DNA of 64,000 nucleotides from Chryseobacterium geocarposphaerae (GCF_002797535.1 NZ_PGFD01000001.1:186001-250000), one strand, 5' to 3'; counted from the stretch's first letter, positions 35,600-44,837 are shown. Notes: a model not told the origin generated them from the sequence alone. Numbers and translations: made by a program.

Positions 35600-36331
35600 T
35601 TGACAAAAGATATCAACCAAGTTACTCCCTACAATTCTGATGCTACAAAGAAGAGCCAGGTAGAGGATATGTTCGACAATATTGCTCCGAAATACGATCT
35701 TCTGAATCGTGTTTTATCTCTGAAAATTGATGTTTTATGGAGAAATACTTTAGTAAAATGGATGAAAAACGATCATCCTCAAGAAGTGCTGGATGTGGCT
35801 ACAGGAACGGGAGATTTAGCAATTACCATTGAAAAAGGAACGGGTTCCAAAGTAATTGGTTTAGATTTATCGCAACAAATGTTAAATGTTGGCGTTATTA
35901 AAATAAAAAAACTTAATTTAGACGGCAAAATTTCCATGCAAAAAGGAGATGCAGAAAATTTACCCTTTGAGGACAATAGATTTGATGCTGTTTCCGTTGC
36001 ATTTGGAGTAAGGAATTTTGAAAACCTTAATAAGGGGTTAGCAGAATTAAGAAGAGTAGTTAAAGATAACAAGAGTGTTTATATACTGGAGTTTTCAAAG
36101 GTTGAGGGGTTCTTAGGACCATTATATATGTTTTACTTCAAAAATATATTACCTGCCATTGGCAGACTGGTTTCAAAAGATAATAGGGCATATACATACC
36201 TTCCGGATTCTGTAAATGCTTTTCCTTTTGGGGAAAAGATGAGACAAATTCTTTTAGATACAGGATTTAAAAAAGTTGAATATAAAAAACTAAGTTTAGG
36301 TATAGCCACAATTTATAAAGCAACAAAGTAA
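35600..36331 (+). CDS. ubiE: Demethylmenaquinone methyltransferase
   Basis: This 243-aa SAM methyltransferase performs the last step of menaquinone synthesis (also called MenG). Signatures are VEDMFDNIAPKYDLLNRVLS, LDVATGTGDLA (SAM site) and VSVAFGVRNFENL. The start is TTG at 35600, 3 bp after the upstream stop; no ATG precedes the conserved N-terminal region, so TTG is the best choice. It sits between an anchored protein and porT, a gene order common in Bacteroidetes. Confidence 0.93.
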   Translation: MTKDINQVTPYNSDATKKSQVEDMFDNIAPKYDLLNRVLSLKIDVLWRNTLVKWMKNDHPQEVLDVATGTGDLAITIEKGTGSKVIGLDLSQQMLNVGVIKIKKLNLDGKISMQKGDAENLPFEDNRFDAVSVAFGVRNFENLNKGLAELRRVVKDNKSVYILEFSKVEGFLGPLYMFYFKNILPAIGRLVSKDNRAYTYLPDSVNAFPFGEKMRQILLDTGFKKVEYKKLSLGIATIYKATK

Positions 36332-36334
36332 CCT

Positions 36335-37120
36335 ATGAATAAATTTTTATTAAGAGCACTGGTTTTAGCGTCAGTAAATATTGCCGTTTTGGCAAATGCA
36401 CAATTCTTCAGAACCCGAAACAGAATGGATAAGTTGGAAGACTTTGATGAGCAAAAGTTCAGTTGGGGATTTTATTTGAATGGCAATATGCTGGATTACC
36501 GTATAGTACTTAATCCGAGATACGGTACCTATGGCAACCAGAATCTTGTTACCTCTAAAGAAAGTACAAGTTTTGGGGCCGGTCTTATCGCAAAATGGAG
36601 ACTTAATGATTATTTAGACTTAAGAATGGAGCCGGGGTTACAATTTGCTCAAAGAAAATTAATGTTTAATACTCAGTATAATGACCAATATCAAAATGGT
36701 ACATTAACGAATGATCCTTTTGTTCCTATACCACTTACAGACAAAGATAAAACAAGAGAAGTTAAATCTACTTTAGTTGATGTTCCTGTATTATTGGAAC
36801 TTCACGGACACAGATGGTACAACTCCAGACCTTATGTTGCAGCAGGGGTAAATTATGTAGTAAACCTACAGTCTAATTCAGACTCTACAGATGATAATAT
36901 GCAGCAGGTGTTCAGATCTACAACGCATAACTTTGCTTGGTCTGCTGAAATGGGTATTCAGTTCTACTTTAATAAATTCAAATTAACACCGGCCATCAGA
37001 GGGACCTTCTTCATGAATAATGAAATGGTTGCAGATAATGCAACAACTCCTCCATATTGGGCGTCAGCTATATCTACTTTACAAACAAGAGCGATTATGT
37101 TTGTATTGAAGTTTGAATAA
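36335..37120 (+). CDS. porT: Type IX secretion system outer-membrane protein PorT
   Basis: This 261-aa protein has a signal peptide (ending VLANAQ) followed by FFRTRNRMDKLEDFDEQKF and an eight-stranded-barrel-like pattern of alternating strands (KFSWGFYLNGNMLDYRI, FGAGLIAKWRLNDYLDLRMEP), ending in MFVLKFE with a terminal aromatic. This matches PorT/SprT, needed for T9SS secretion and gliding. Location after ubiE agrees. The propeller protein at 21888 is a likely cargo of the same system. Confidence 0.9.
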   Translation: MNKFLLRALVLASVNIAVLANAQFFRTRNRMDKLEDFDEQKFSWGFYLNGNMLDYRIVLNPRYGTYGNQNLVTSKESTSFGAGLIAKWRLNDYLDLRMEPGLQFAQRKLMFNTQYNDQYQNGTLTNDPFVPIPLTDKDKTREVKSTLVDVPVLLELHGHRWYNSRPYVAAGVNYVVNLQSNSDSTDDNMQQVFRSTTHNFAWSAEMGIQFYFNKFKLTPAIRGTFFMNNEMVADNATTPPYWASAISTLQTRAIMFVLKFE

Positions 37121-37203
37121 AAAAATATTTAAAATAAATATTGAGGAGATACGCTTTGTGTCTCCTTTTTTTGTTTTAAACTCAAAATATAGAGACTTTT
37201 ATT

Positions 37204-37233
37204 TTTGTTAATATTAATATTTTGCTATTTTTG
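37204..37233 (+). promoter_or_regulatory. Promoter of the coiled-coil/zapA operon
   Basis: TTTG (37204-37207), 18-bp spacer, TATTTTTG (37226-37233): a full match to the Bacteroidetes promoter TTTG-N17-23-TAnnTTTG. The ATG is 28 bp downstream. Confidence 0.7.
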
Positions 37234-37261
37234 CTAATAGTTAGAATATACAAAACCTGAA

Positions 37262-37564
37262 ATGCTTCAAGAGTTAGAAACCAATTTTTCAGAATTAGAA
37301 AAAAAGATTATGAATTTGCAGAAGAATTATAATAATCTTACTGAAAAATTATCGGAACTAAGCATTGAAAATAAGGAACTGCAGAGGAAATATGATGAAG
37401 AAAGGAAAAAAAATCAGGTATTAGCAGAAGAACAAAAAAATATAAAGCTCTATTCAGCAATTTCAGGAAATCCTGAACACAACAGATTAATGAAGAACCA
37501 TATCAACAGACTGGTAAAAGAAATTGATTTCTGTATTGCACAGCTTCAAAACAGTGGATTATAA
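37262..37564 (+). CDS. Small coiled-coil protein upstream of zapA
   Basis: This 100-aa protein is almost entirely coiled coil (heptad-rich ELEKKIMNLQKNYNNLTEKL ... NKELQRKYDEERKKNQVLAE), then a basic C-terminus (HNRLMKNHINRLVKEIDFC). Its stop overlaps the zapA start by one base (TAATG). Position and shape suggest a division-associated partner of ZapA, but I have no family name. Confidence 0.75.
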   Translation: MLQELETNFSELEKKIMNLQKNYNNLTEKLSELSIENKELQRKYDEERKKNQVLAEEQKNIKLYSAISGNPEHNRLMKNHINRLVKEIDFCIAQLQNSGL

Positions 37565-37851
37565 TGGAGGTAAGAAGAATAACCATAAACATTGCAGGAA
37601 GAGTGTATCCGCTGAATGTACCCGCAGCAGAGGAAGAAACTTTGCGTAAAGTTGGGAAGCAGATAGAGAATATGATTAAAGATTTTGAACAAAATTTCGA
37701 TGTAAGAGACAAACAGGATGCTTTGGCAATGTGTGCCTTAAAATTAGGAACCAATGCTGAAGTGGTGTCTATGAACTACGAAAAAAATATAAATTCTACC
37801 AACGAGAGATTAAGCAAAATTAATCAATCGCTGAATGAAATTGGAAAATAA
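37564..37851 (+). CDS. zapA: Cell division protein ZapA
   Basis: This 95-aa protein has the ZapA N-terminal beta-hairpin (RRITINIAGRVYPLNVPAAEEETLRKVG) and a C-terminal coiled coil. ZapA cross-links FtsZ filaments at the division ring. Length matches the family. It is coupled to the coiled-coil gene upstream and followed by a 6S-like RNA and rny, the arrangement seen in many bacteria. Confidence 0.93.
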   Translation: MEVRRITINIAGRVYPLNVPAAEEETLRKVGKQIENMIKDFEQNFDVRDKQDALAMCALKLGTNAEVVSMNYEKNINSTNERLSKINQSLNEIGK

Positions 37852-37861
37852 CTTTTCCAAA

Positions 37862-38036
37862 AGACTGCCTACAATAATTCTAACACATTAAAGGTAAACT
37901 CAACGCTAAACAATTACCGAACAAATGTCCGTTGAATGGCGCGCCGGTTCGTCCGGATTACAGACAATGGAAATCAGTTCAAATCGTGTTGATTAGGAGT
38001 TTACTCTCAATCTCTGAATTATTGTAGGCTTTTTTA
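37862..38036 (+). ncRNA. ssrS: 6S RNA (flavobacterial type)
   Basis: A 14-bp closing stem (GCCTACAATAATTC at 37867-37880 with GAATTATTGTAGGC at 38016-38029) is followed by a T-run. Inside, TAAACTC/GAGTTTA forms a second helix, then a large central region and a GC-rich apical hairpin around GGCGCGCCGG. Length of about 170 nt, rod-like layout and position right after zapA match 6S RNA, which binds RNA polymerase in stationary phase. A covariance search with the 6S-Flavo model would settle it. Ends are approximate. Confidence 0.8.
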
Positions 38037-38070
38037 TTTTATGAAATTTGACAATTAAAACTCAATATAT

Positions 38071-39639
38071 ATGACAACAGCCATTATAGTCGGCGTTATT
38101 TGCTTAGTATTAGGGGCCATTTTAGGGATGTTTTTCTCTAGAAGCTCATTAAATACTAAGGCAAAATTTATCATAGATGATGCAAAGAAAAATGCCGAAA
38201 ACCTTATAGAAAAAGCTAATGTACAAGCTGAATCCATAAAGAAAGAAAAAAACCTTCAGGCCAAAGAAAAATTCTTGGAACTGAAGTCTCAGCATGATGC
38301 TGATATTCAGGCTCGTGAAAAGAAAATGCAGGAGATTGAAAAAAGAATCAAAGACAAGGAAAACAAGCTAAATGACGAGCTGAGCAAGACAGGAAAACTT
38401 GAAAAAGATCTGGATAAGCAAATTGCTGATTATGCTAAGAAAACAGAAATTTTAGAGAGAAAACAACAGGAACTGGATACAGCAACTGCCAAAAAAGTAG
38501 AAATTCTTGAGAAAATCGCTAATTATACGGCGGATGAGGCTAAAGCAGAATTGGTGGAAACCATGAGAGCTGAAGCAAAAACTAGAGCTCAGGCACATGT
38601 TCAGAGTATCATGGAAGAAGCTCAGATGAATGCGAAAAATGAAGCCAGAAAAATCGTTATTCAGACAATTCAAAGAATTGGAACGGAGCAGGCTATCGAA
38701 AACTCTGTATCTGTTTTCAATATCGAATCTGATGAGGTAAAAGGTAGAATTATCGGTAGAGAAGGTAGAAACATCCGTGCTTTGGAAGCGGTAACAGGTG
38801 TAGAAATTATTGTAGATGATACTCCTGAGGCTATTCTTCTTTCATGTTTTGATCCGGTAAGGAGAGAGATTGCAAGATTATCACTTCACAGATTAGTTAC
38901 TGACGGAAGAATCCACCCAGCAAGAATTGAAGAAGTAGTAGAGAAAACCAAGAAACAAATCGAGGAAGAGATCATAGAAGTAGGAAAGAGAACAATTATT
39001 GATTTAGGAATTCACGGATTACATCCGGAGTTGATCAAAATTGTAGGTAGAATGAAATACCGTTCTTCTTATGGACAGAACTTATTGCAGCACTCGAGAG
39101 AAGTAGCAAATATTGCTGCAACGATGGCTGCTGAATTAGGTCTAAATGTAAAATTGGCTAAAAGAGCAGGTCTGTTACACGATATTGGTAAAGTTCCGGA
39201 GCAGGAGTCTGAACTTCCTCACGCTTTATTAGGTATGCAATGGGCAGAGAAATACGGTGAAAATGCAGAAGTTGTAAATGCTATTGGAGCTCACCATGAT
39301 GAGGTTGAAATGACTTCTTTATTGTCGCCGATCATTCAGGTTGCCGATGCCATTTCCGGAGCAAGACCGGGAGCAAGACGTCAGGTATTGGAATCTTATA
39401 TCCAAAGATTAAAAGATCTTGAATCTGCAGCATTAAGTTTTGACGGGGTTTCATCAGCGTATGCCATTCAGGCGGGTAGAGAATTAAGAGTAATGGTGGA
39501 AAGCGGAAAGGTAAATGATGAAGTAGCTTCTCAATTATCGTATGATATTTCAGAAAAAATCCAGAATGAATTAACTTATCCCGGACAAGTAAAAGTAACA
39601 GTAATCAGAGAAACTAGAGCTGTGAATATTGCAAGATAA
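38071..39639 (+). CDS. rny: Ribonuclease Y
   Basis: This 522-aa endoribonuclease has an N-terminal membrane anchor (residues 1-22), a long coiled coil to about residue 200, a KH domain ([20 protein letters not shown]) and an HD domain ([31 protein letters not shown]). It starts mRNA decay at the membrane. Length and order are canonical. The terminator follows at 39662. Confidence 0.97.
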   Translation: MTTAIIVGVICLVLGAILGMFFSRSSLNTKAKFIIDDAKKNAENLIEKANVQAESIKKEKNLQAKEKFLELKSQHDADIQAREKKMQEIEKRIKDKENKLNDELSKTGKLEKDLDKQIADYAKKTEILERKQQELDTATAKKVEILEKIANYTADEAKAELVETMRAEAKTRAQAHVQSIMEEAQMNAKNEARKIVIQTIQRIGTEQAIENSVSVFNIESDEVKGRIIGREGRNIRALEAVTGVEIIVDDTPEAILLSCFDPVRREIARLSLHRLVTDGRIHPARIEEVVEKTKKQIEEEIIEVGKRTIIDLGIHGLHPELIKIVGRMKYRSSYGQNLLQHSREVANIAATMAAELGLNVKLAKRAGLLHDIGKVPEQESELPHALLGMQWAEKYGENAEVVNAIGAHHDEVEMTSLLSPIIQVADAISGARPGARRQVLESYIQRLKDLESAALSFDGVSSAYAIQAGRELRVMVESGKVNDEVASQLSYDISEKIQNELTYPGQVKVTVIRETRAVNIAR

Positions 39640-39661
39640 TAATCAAAAAAAGATATTTTAT

Positions 39662-39697
39662 AAAAACCTTTCAAGAAATTGAAAGGTTTTTTATTTT
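39662..39697 (+). terminator. rny terminator
   Basis: A 13-bp perfect stem, AAAAACCTTTCAA with TTGAAAGGTTTTT, closed by a GAAA tetraloop and followed by Ts. Confidence 0.9.
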
Positions 39698-39718
39698 TAG
39701 CGAAATTTATAATTCTAT

Positions 39719-40960
39719 ATGCAAGAGCTTTCGTTGTCTTCAAAATTGAAGTACATTTTTTCTATTCCTGTGATCATTGCCGCTTTAGGCTATTTTGTAG
39801 ATATCTATGATCTGCTTTTATTTGGAATCGTAAGAATTCCGAGTTTGAAAGCTTTAGGCTTAAATCCTGATGTTGACGGAACCTTTATTCTTAACTGTCA
39901 AATGACAGGCTTGCTTCTTGGAGGTATTTTCTGGGGAATTTTTGGAGATAAAAAAGGGAGATTATCAGTTTTATTCGGATCGATCTTAGTATATTCCTTA
40001 GCTAATATCGCCTGCGGATTTTTACCCTATTTTCCAAAAGAGCATCTGGTATATCAATATGCCGCTTTAAGGTTTATTGCAGGGATTGGGCTAGCCGGAG
40101 AGCTTGGAGCGGGAATTACATTGGTTTCTGAAAGTTTGCCAAAGAATTTAAGAGCAATCGGGACCTCAGTAGTGGCAGGGTTTGGTTTAATGGGTGCTGT
40201 TGTGGCTCAATTAACAGTGGAATTAGCCGGAGGCTGGAATATCTCTTATGTTATCGGAGGAATTTTGGGAATTCTGCTTTTATTCCTGAGAATCAGCGTT
40301 TCCGAATCCGGGATTTATAAAAATATGGAACATGAATCTGTTGCCAAAGGAAATTTTCTTTCCTTTTTCACAAATAAAGACCGCTTGATACGGTATTTGA
40401 AATGTATTGCAGTAGGGTTGCCAACTTGGTATTGTATCGGGATTTTAGCAGTTTTAGCCAATCAATTCGCTCCTGAATTAGGAATTACAGACCTGAATCC
40501 GGGAAAAGCAATTATGTGGGCTTATGTGGGGATTTCTGTCGGTGATTTGATGAGTGGTTTTATTTCCCACGCTTTAAAGTCCAGGAAAATGGCCATTTTC
40601 TATATGCTTGTCTTCACCATTATCGGGGTGGGTATTATGCTCTTCGGAAATACCAATACTGAAACAAAATATTATATTTTCTGTGTCTGGCTGGGATTAG
40701 GAACAGGATATTGGGCAATGTTTGTGACGCTGGCTGCTGAGCAATTTGGAACTAATATCAGAAATACAGCAACAACAACGGTACCCAATATGGTTAGGGG
40801 CTTGGTTCCTGTCATGATCTTTATTTTTGACTTTTTCAAGAAAGACTTTTCAGTGATTATGAGTGCTGCTCTTTTGGGAGTGATCATATTCGGGCTGGCT
40901 TTTTATTCTTCATTGACAATCTCGGAGACCCACGGTAAAGACCTGGAATTTACAGAATAA
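39719..40960 (+). CDS. MFS transporter
   Basis: This 413-aa protein has about 12 membrane spans. The MFS loop 2-3 motif is GIFGDKKGRLSVLFG, and GYFVDIYDLLLFGIVR in span 1 is typical of the sugar/aromatic-acid porter group. The conserved span 4-5 region AGIGLAGELGAGITLVSESL is present. The substrate cannot be read. It starts shortly after the rny terminator and is followed by the Cys-rich peptide gene; a role in exporting that peptide would be unusual. Confidence 0.85.
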   Translation: MQELSLSSKLKYIFSIPVIIAALGYFVDIYDLLLFGIVRIPSLKALGLNPDVDGTFILNCQMTGLLLGGIFWGIFGDKKGRLSVLFGSILVYSLANIACGFLPYFPKEHLVYQYAALRFIAGIGLAGELGAGITLVSESLPKNLRAIGTSVVAGFGLMGAVVAQLTVELAGGWNISYVIGGILGILLLFLRISVSESGIYKNMEHESVAKGNFLSFFTNKDRLIRYLKCIAVGLPTWYCIGILAVLANQFAPELGITDLNPGKAIMWAYVGISVGDLMSGFISHALKSRKMAIFYMLVFTIIGVGIMLFGNTNTETKYYIFCVWLGLGTGYWAMFVTLAAEQFGTNIRNTATTTVPNMVRGLVPVMIFIFDFFKKDFSVIMSAALLGVIIFGLAFYSSLTISETHGKDLEFTE

Positions 40961-41134
40961 TTATAACTGTTTAAGAAATATTTAAATCGTAATTTTCGTT
41001 ATTACTGCAATTAAGATGAACTAAATAAGTAATTTATGAAATTTAATATTAAATTATGCTTTGGATAATTAATATTTGTTTAACTTTATAACACAATAAA
41101 CTATAAACAGTACAAACCTTAAAACTAAATCACA

Positions 41135-41329
41135 ATGCAAAACAACATTTTGAAAAACGCGAAGAAATTACAAAAGCAAGATCTTAAGAACATTCAAGGA
41201 GGAATAAGCGGAAATCCTGATCTATCCCTTTGCGGATGCAGCTGCTCCGGATCTGTAACAGGACCATGGTATTGTGTACAATATATGGCTTGTCCGCAAG
41301 TTTACACTTGTGATCAGTCAGCGGTATAA
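41135..41329 (+). CDS. Small Cys-rich peptide with double-glycine leader (RiPP/bacteriocin-like)
   Basis: This 64-aa ORF has an N-terminal leader rich in Lys/Asn/Leu ending KQDLKNIQGG (Gly22-Gly23), as in peptides cleaved by C39-peptidase exporters. The 41-residue core has six Cys (positions 33, 35, 37, 47, 53, 59), giving a CxCxC cluster. No modification enzyme, immunity gene or peptidase-containing ABC transporter is next to it. A perfect terminator follows, which supports a real transcript. Function unknown; a bacteriocin or signalling role is inference. Confidence 0.75.
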   Translation: MQNNILKNAKKLQKQDLKNIQGGISGNPDLSLCGCSCSGSVTGPWYCVQYMACPQVYTCDQSAV

Positions 41330-41372
41330 AGAATTATTTCAACTAGAAATAAACATTTCCACATTTAATACG

Positions 41373-41407
41373 CAAAAGCCTTTTGAATTTCAAAAGGCTT
41401 TTGTAAT
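41373..41407 (+). terminator. Terminator after the Cys-rich peptide gene
   Basis: CAAAAGCCTTTTG and CAAAAGGCTTTTG form a perfect 13-bp stem with a 5-base loop. Confidence 0.8.
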
Positions 41408-41435
41408 TTATAACTGAATTTTAATATTTAGGCTT

Positions 41436-41478
41436 CTTAAAGTTTCGGCGGCGGCTTTGCCGCCGCCGAAACTTTAAG
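41436..41478. repeat. GC-rich hairpin, TTCGGCGG family copy 4 (20-bp perfect stem)
   Basis: CTTAAAGTTTCGGCGGCGGC (41436-41455) pairs perfectly with 41459-41478 around loop TTT. It lies between the peptide gene and the convergent YeiH-like gene and probably ends the latter. It is the longest member of the hairpin family in this window. Confidence 0.85.
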
Positions 41479-41509
41479 ATATACTAGAATTATCGAATTT
41501 CTTAAGTAA

Positions 41510-42451
41510 TCAGTCAAAATTCAAAATAAAAAGAAGACTTCCTGTACTTATAATGCTCCAAAGAAAAACGGCCATAGCCAAAGGTTTCAGACCTATTGTT
41601 TTCAAAGTTTGGATAGATAAGGTAGAACCTATAAAAAATAAGGTCAGATTTAATCCTGATTTAGCGAATAGCGTAATTCCTGAACTTAGCCGATTAAAAA
41701 AAGGGAAGTAGGTATTCAGCAAAATGGCCAGAATAAAATATCCGATGAACCATGGGATTTTAATTTTAGATTCCTTATTTTTAAAAAGAAACATGGTGAC
41801 CAAAGAAACAGGAATAATCCATAAAGCACGGGCTAATTTTACAGTAGTCGCAATTTTCAGAGCTTCATTTCCGTATTTACTTGCTGCTCCAACTACAGAG
41901 CTCGTATCATGAATCCCAACTGCACACCATAATCCAAATTGTTCCTGAGTAAGGCTTAAAATATGGCCAATCGCGGGATAAACAAATAATGCGATGGAAT
42001 TCAGAGTGAAAATAATGGCTAAAGCCAGGGAAGTTTGCTTTGTATTGGGTTTAATGATCGGTGAAGTGGCTGCAATTGCACTTCCGCCACAGATTGCGGT
42101 TCCTACTGAAATAAGATAAGATAAAGGTCTTTCCAGTTTGAAAGCTCTTCCGATAAAATATCCTAAGACCATAACGGTAACAATACTGATAACCGTCAAT
42201 ATGAATCCTGATTTTCCTGCTTCCAAGGCCTCATTTAGTTTTAACCCGAAACCTAATCCTACAATTGAAATTTGTAATAGCAAATGAATATACTGATGTA
42301 AGCTTTTCTCAAAAGGATTTCCTATGCAAACTGCTAAAATAAAACCAAAAAGTAATGCAATAGGGGAAGAAATAATGGGTGTTAAGCAGATTACCGCCAA
42401 TAGAAGGAAAATAAGCTTTTTAGATTTTTCATTCGAAATAAAATCTTTCAT
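41510..42451 (-). CDS. YeiH-like putative sulfate exporter family permease (UPF0324)
   Basis: About 313 aa from ATG 42451 (an in-frame ATG 27 bp upstream is also possible). It has about ten membrane spans with GFGLKLNEALEAGKSG, the family-typical AICGGSAIAATSPIIKP and GIHDTSSVVGAASKYG. Members are annotated as putative sulfate exporters on weak evidence. A LysR gene lies 79 bp or more upstream on the same strand, as in yeiE-yeiH pairs, so it is probably that regulator's target. Confidence 0.85.
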   Translation of the reverse strand: MKDFISNEKSKKLIFLLLAVICLTPIISSPIALLFGFILAVCIGNPFEKSLHQYIHLLLQISIVGLGFGLKLNEALEAGKSGFILTVISIVTVMVLGYFIGRAFKLERPLSYLISVGTAICGGSAIAATSPIIKPNTKQTSLALAIIFTLNSIALFVYPAIGHILSLTQEQFGLWCAVGIHDTSSVVGAASKYGNEALKIATTVKLARALWIIPVSLVTMFLFKNKESKIKIPWFIGYFILAILLNTYFPFFNRLSSGITLFAKSGLNLTLFFIGSTLSIQTLKTIGLKPLAMAVFLWSIISTGSLLFILNFD

Positions 42452-42557
42452 TTTGTAAACTTTAAATTTATGGTTCAAAATTCCATAAATTAATATTACA
42501 AATTAGATCATATTTTGTTATATTGAATAACTTTAAGTTATGATTGGAGTCGGTTTT

Positions 42558-43439
42558 TTAAAGTTGAAGAGCAAATTTTAAGAAGAGTTTGATTAGCACA
42601 GATTGCTCACCTTTAGGAAGAATAAAATGAAAATTTCTTTCAATGCTGAAGTTTTTAATATCAATAATACTCAACTGTTTGTTTTTCAATTCATTTAAAA
42701 CCGTACTGATGGACAGAAAAGCTAAGGAATTTGAATATAAAAGATAGTTTTTTATACTTTCACTGCTTCCTAACTGCATCACAATATTCAATTCATCAAG
42801 AGAAATCCCTTTTTCTTTCAGGCGATTCTGAATGAACTCTAAAGAACCTGAACCCGGTTCCCTGAAAATCAATTCCAGATGATATAAATCTTTGATATTT
42901 AATGTTTTATTCGCTAATAAATGATTTGCTTTTGCAACCAAAACAATTTCGTCAGCTTTAAATATTTGATAATCAAAATAATTCGATTGAGATTCACCTT
43001 CGATAATTCCCAGATCAATTTTTCCTTCTTTTAAAAGTTCAGAAATAATTTCCGTATTGTGAGTAATCAGTTCAATTTTAATGTCCTTATAATATGAATT
43101 GAACTTGGCTAAAATCTCTGGTAATATATACTGAGCTACGGTAGTGCTTGCTCCGATGATCAGTTTCCCTTTATGTTGCTGGTTAACCTGATTGATTTCA
43201 AATTCCAGATCACGGTAAATATTTCTGATTTTTTCAGCATATTCAAATAAAATTTTACCGCTTTGTGTAAGTTGGATACTGGTACCTTTTCTCTCAAATA
43301 ATTTGGTGTTCAGCTGGTTTTCGATTTCTTGAATATGTTTGGTTACGGCAGGCTGGGAAATATTCAGCTCTTCCGAAGCCTTTGTAAAGCTTGATCGGGA
43401 AGCTACGGTGTGAAAGACTTTTAATCTGTAATCAAACAT
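42558..43439 (-). CDS. LysR-family transcriptional regulator
   Basis: This 293-aa protein has the N-terminal winged helix-turn-helix (FHTVASRSSFTKASEELNISQPAVTKHIQEIE) and a periplasmic-binding-protein-like effector domain with GKLIIGASTTVAQYILPEIL and the typical FREPGSGS. It resembles YeiE/CysB-like regulators. It precedes the YeiH-like permease gene in the same direction and probably controls it, and perhaps itself. Confidence 0.92.
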   Translation of the reverse strand: MFDYRLKVFHTVASRSSFTKASEELNISQPAVTKHIQEIENQLNTKLFERKGTSIQLTQSGKILFEYAEKIRNIYRDLEFEINQVNQQHKGKLIIGASTTVAQYILPEILAKFNSYYKDIKIELITHNTEIISELLKEGKIDLGIIEGESQSNYFDYQIFKADEIVLVAKANHLLANKTLNIKDLYHLELIFREPGSGSLEFIQNRLKEKGISLDELNIVMQLGSSESIKNYLLYSNSLAFLSISTVLNELKNKQLSIIDIKNFSIERNFHFILPKGEQSVLIKLFLKFALQL

Positions 43440-43529
43440 ACTTTAGTGGATTGTTGTTGGTAGTTTTTATTTAAATAAAATTACGAATCTCAGGCCAAAA
43501 ACCAGCAACCATCAACTAAAAAACAATTT

Positions 43530-44834
43530 TTACAGATCAGAGAAACTTTTATTCTTAAGGCTATCAAATCTTCTGTTTTTTGCTTCTCCGATTTTTTGTT
43601 TCGTATAAATACTGTTGTTTCCAGAAAATAAATAAGAGACAACACAGGCAATGGCGACGTAAATTCCACATTCAGCTCCAAATAACTCAATTCCCATCAG
43701 CATACAGGCGAATGGAGTATTGGTAGCTCCTGCAAAAACAGCCACAAATCCCATGCCTGCAAGCAAGCCAAACGGAAGTGGTATAAATAATGACAAAGCA
43801 CTTCCCAAAGTAGCCCCAATAAAGAATAACGGGGTTACTTCACCTCCCTTGAAACCTGCAGAAAGGGTAACAATGGTAAATATCATTTTTAAGGCAAAAT
43901 CATAGAGTGGAAGCTGCTTTTCAAAAGATTCTACAATGGTTGGAATTCCCAGACCGATATATCTCGTCGTTCCCATTGTAAAAACAGCTACTGCCACAAT
44001 GACTCCACCAATAACAGGACGAAACGGAGGATATTTAATATTAGATTTAAAGACCGAACCTGCCCAATGAATCAGTTTACTGAAAGCTGCGGCACAGATG
44101 CCAAAAGCAATTCCTGCAATAATACTGTATAAAATAGGAAGAAATTCAAGTTTGGGGATAAGATCTATATGATAGTGGGTATGCTTCACATTCCAAAGAT
44201 TTGTTACCCGGTCTGCAAAAACTGCCGATATAAATGCCGGAAAAATGGCATTATAACGAATTCTTCCGATCAGGAAAACTTCAAGTCCGAAAACTGCACC
44301 CGCTAAAGGAGTTCCGAAGACTGAACCAAAACCTGCTGCGATGGCAGAAATGATTAAAATCTTTCGTTCATTTTTGTCGAGCTTAAATGGTTGGGTTAAT
44401 TGGTCGGCAATCGCTCCGGCCATTTGTAAAGCGGTTCCTTCACGACCTGCAGAACCTCCGAAAAGGTGAGTGATTATCGTTCCCAAGTATACAAAAGGAG
44501 CCATTTTAAAAGGAATAATCTCTTTTGGGGCATGTATGTTTTCAAGGAACAAGTTGTTTCCGGCTTCCACGTCCTCACCAAAATAATAGTATAAAAGTCC
44601 AACCAAGAAACCGGCAACCGGCAGAAAGACAATCAGCCATATATGATTTTCCCTGAAGTTCGTTGCCCATTCTAAAGATTGTAAAAAACCTGCTGAAGCA
44701 CTTCCTACGAATGCACCTATAATAAGACTTATGCACAGCCATTTTAAAATATAAGGCAAAGCAGGAAATCTTCTGAAGAAAAATTGAATATGAAACTTTG
44801 TTTTGCTGCTGAATGTTCTTTGGTTTTTTGACAT
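43530..44834 (-). CDS. CLC-family anion antiporter, probable fluoride exporter (CLC-F)
   Basis: This 434-aa protein has the CLC fold signature GGSAGREGTALQMAG with gating Glu132, and GFKGGEVTPLFFIGATLGSAL. The chloride-selectivity motif GSGIP is missing; the equivalent segment reads EAGNNLFLENIH (about residues 90-101), which is a hallmark of the fluoride-specific CLC-F branch. Its 5' leader holds a fluoride riboswitch, which makes fluoride/proton antiport the best assignment. The two lines of evidence are independent. Confidence 0.88.
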   Translation of the reverse strand: MSKNQRTFSSKTKFHIQFFFRRFPALPYILKWLCISLIIGAFVGSASAGFLQSLEWATNFRENHIWLIVFLPVAGFLVGLLYYYFGEDVEAGNNLFLENIHAPKEIIPFKMAPFVYLGTIITHLFGGSAGREGTALQMAGAIADQLTQPFKLDKNERKILIISAIAAGFGSVFGTPLAGAVFGLEVFLIGRIRYNAIFPAFISAVFADRVTNLWNVKHTHYHIDLIPKLEFLPILYSIIAGIAFGICAAAFSKLIHWAGSVFKSNIKYPPFRPVIGGVIVAVAVFTMGTTRYIGLGIPTIVESFEKQLPLYDFALKMIFTIVTLSAGFKGGEVTPLFFIGATLGSALSLFIPLPFGLLAGMGFVAVFAGATNTPFACMLMGIELFGAECGIYVAIACVVSYLFSGNNSIYTKQKIGEAKNRRFDSLKNKSFSDL

Positions 44835-44837
44835 AAC

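Noticed and set aside
39719..41329. MFS gene considered as exporter of the Cys-rich peptide
   Set aside because: Double-glycine peptides are usually exported by peptidase-containing ABC transporters, and 174 bp separate the two genes; the link is not supported.
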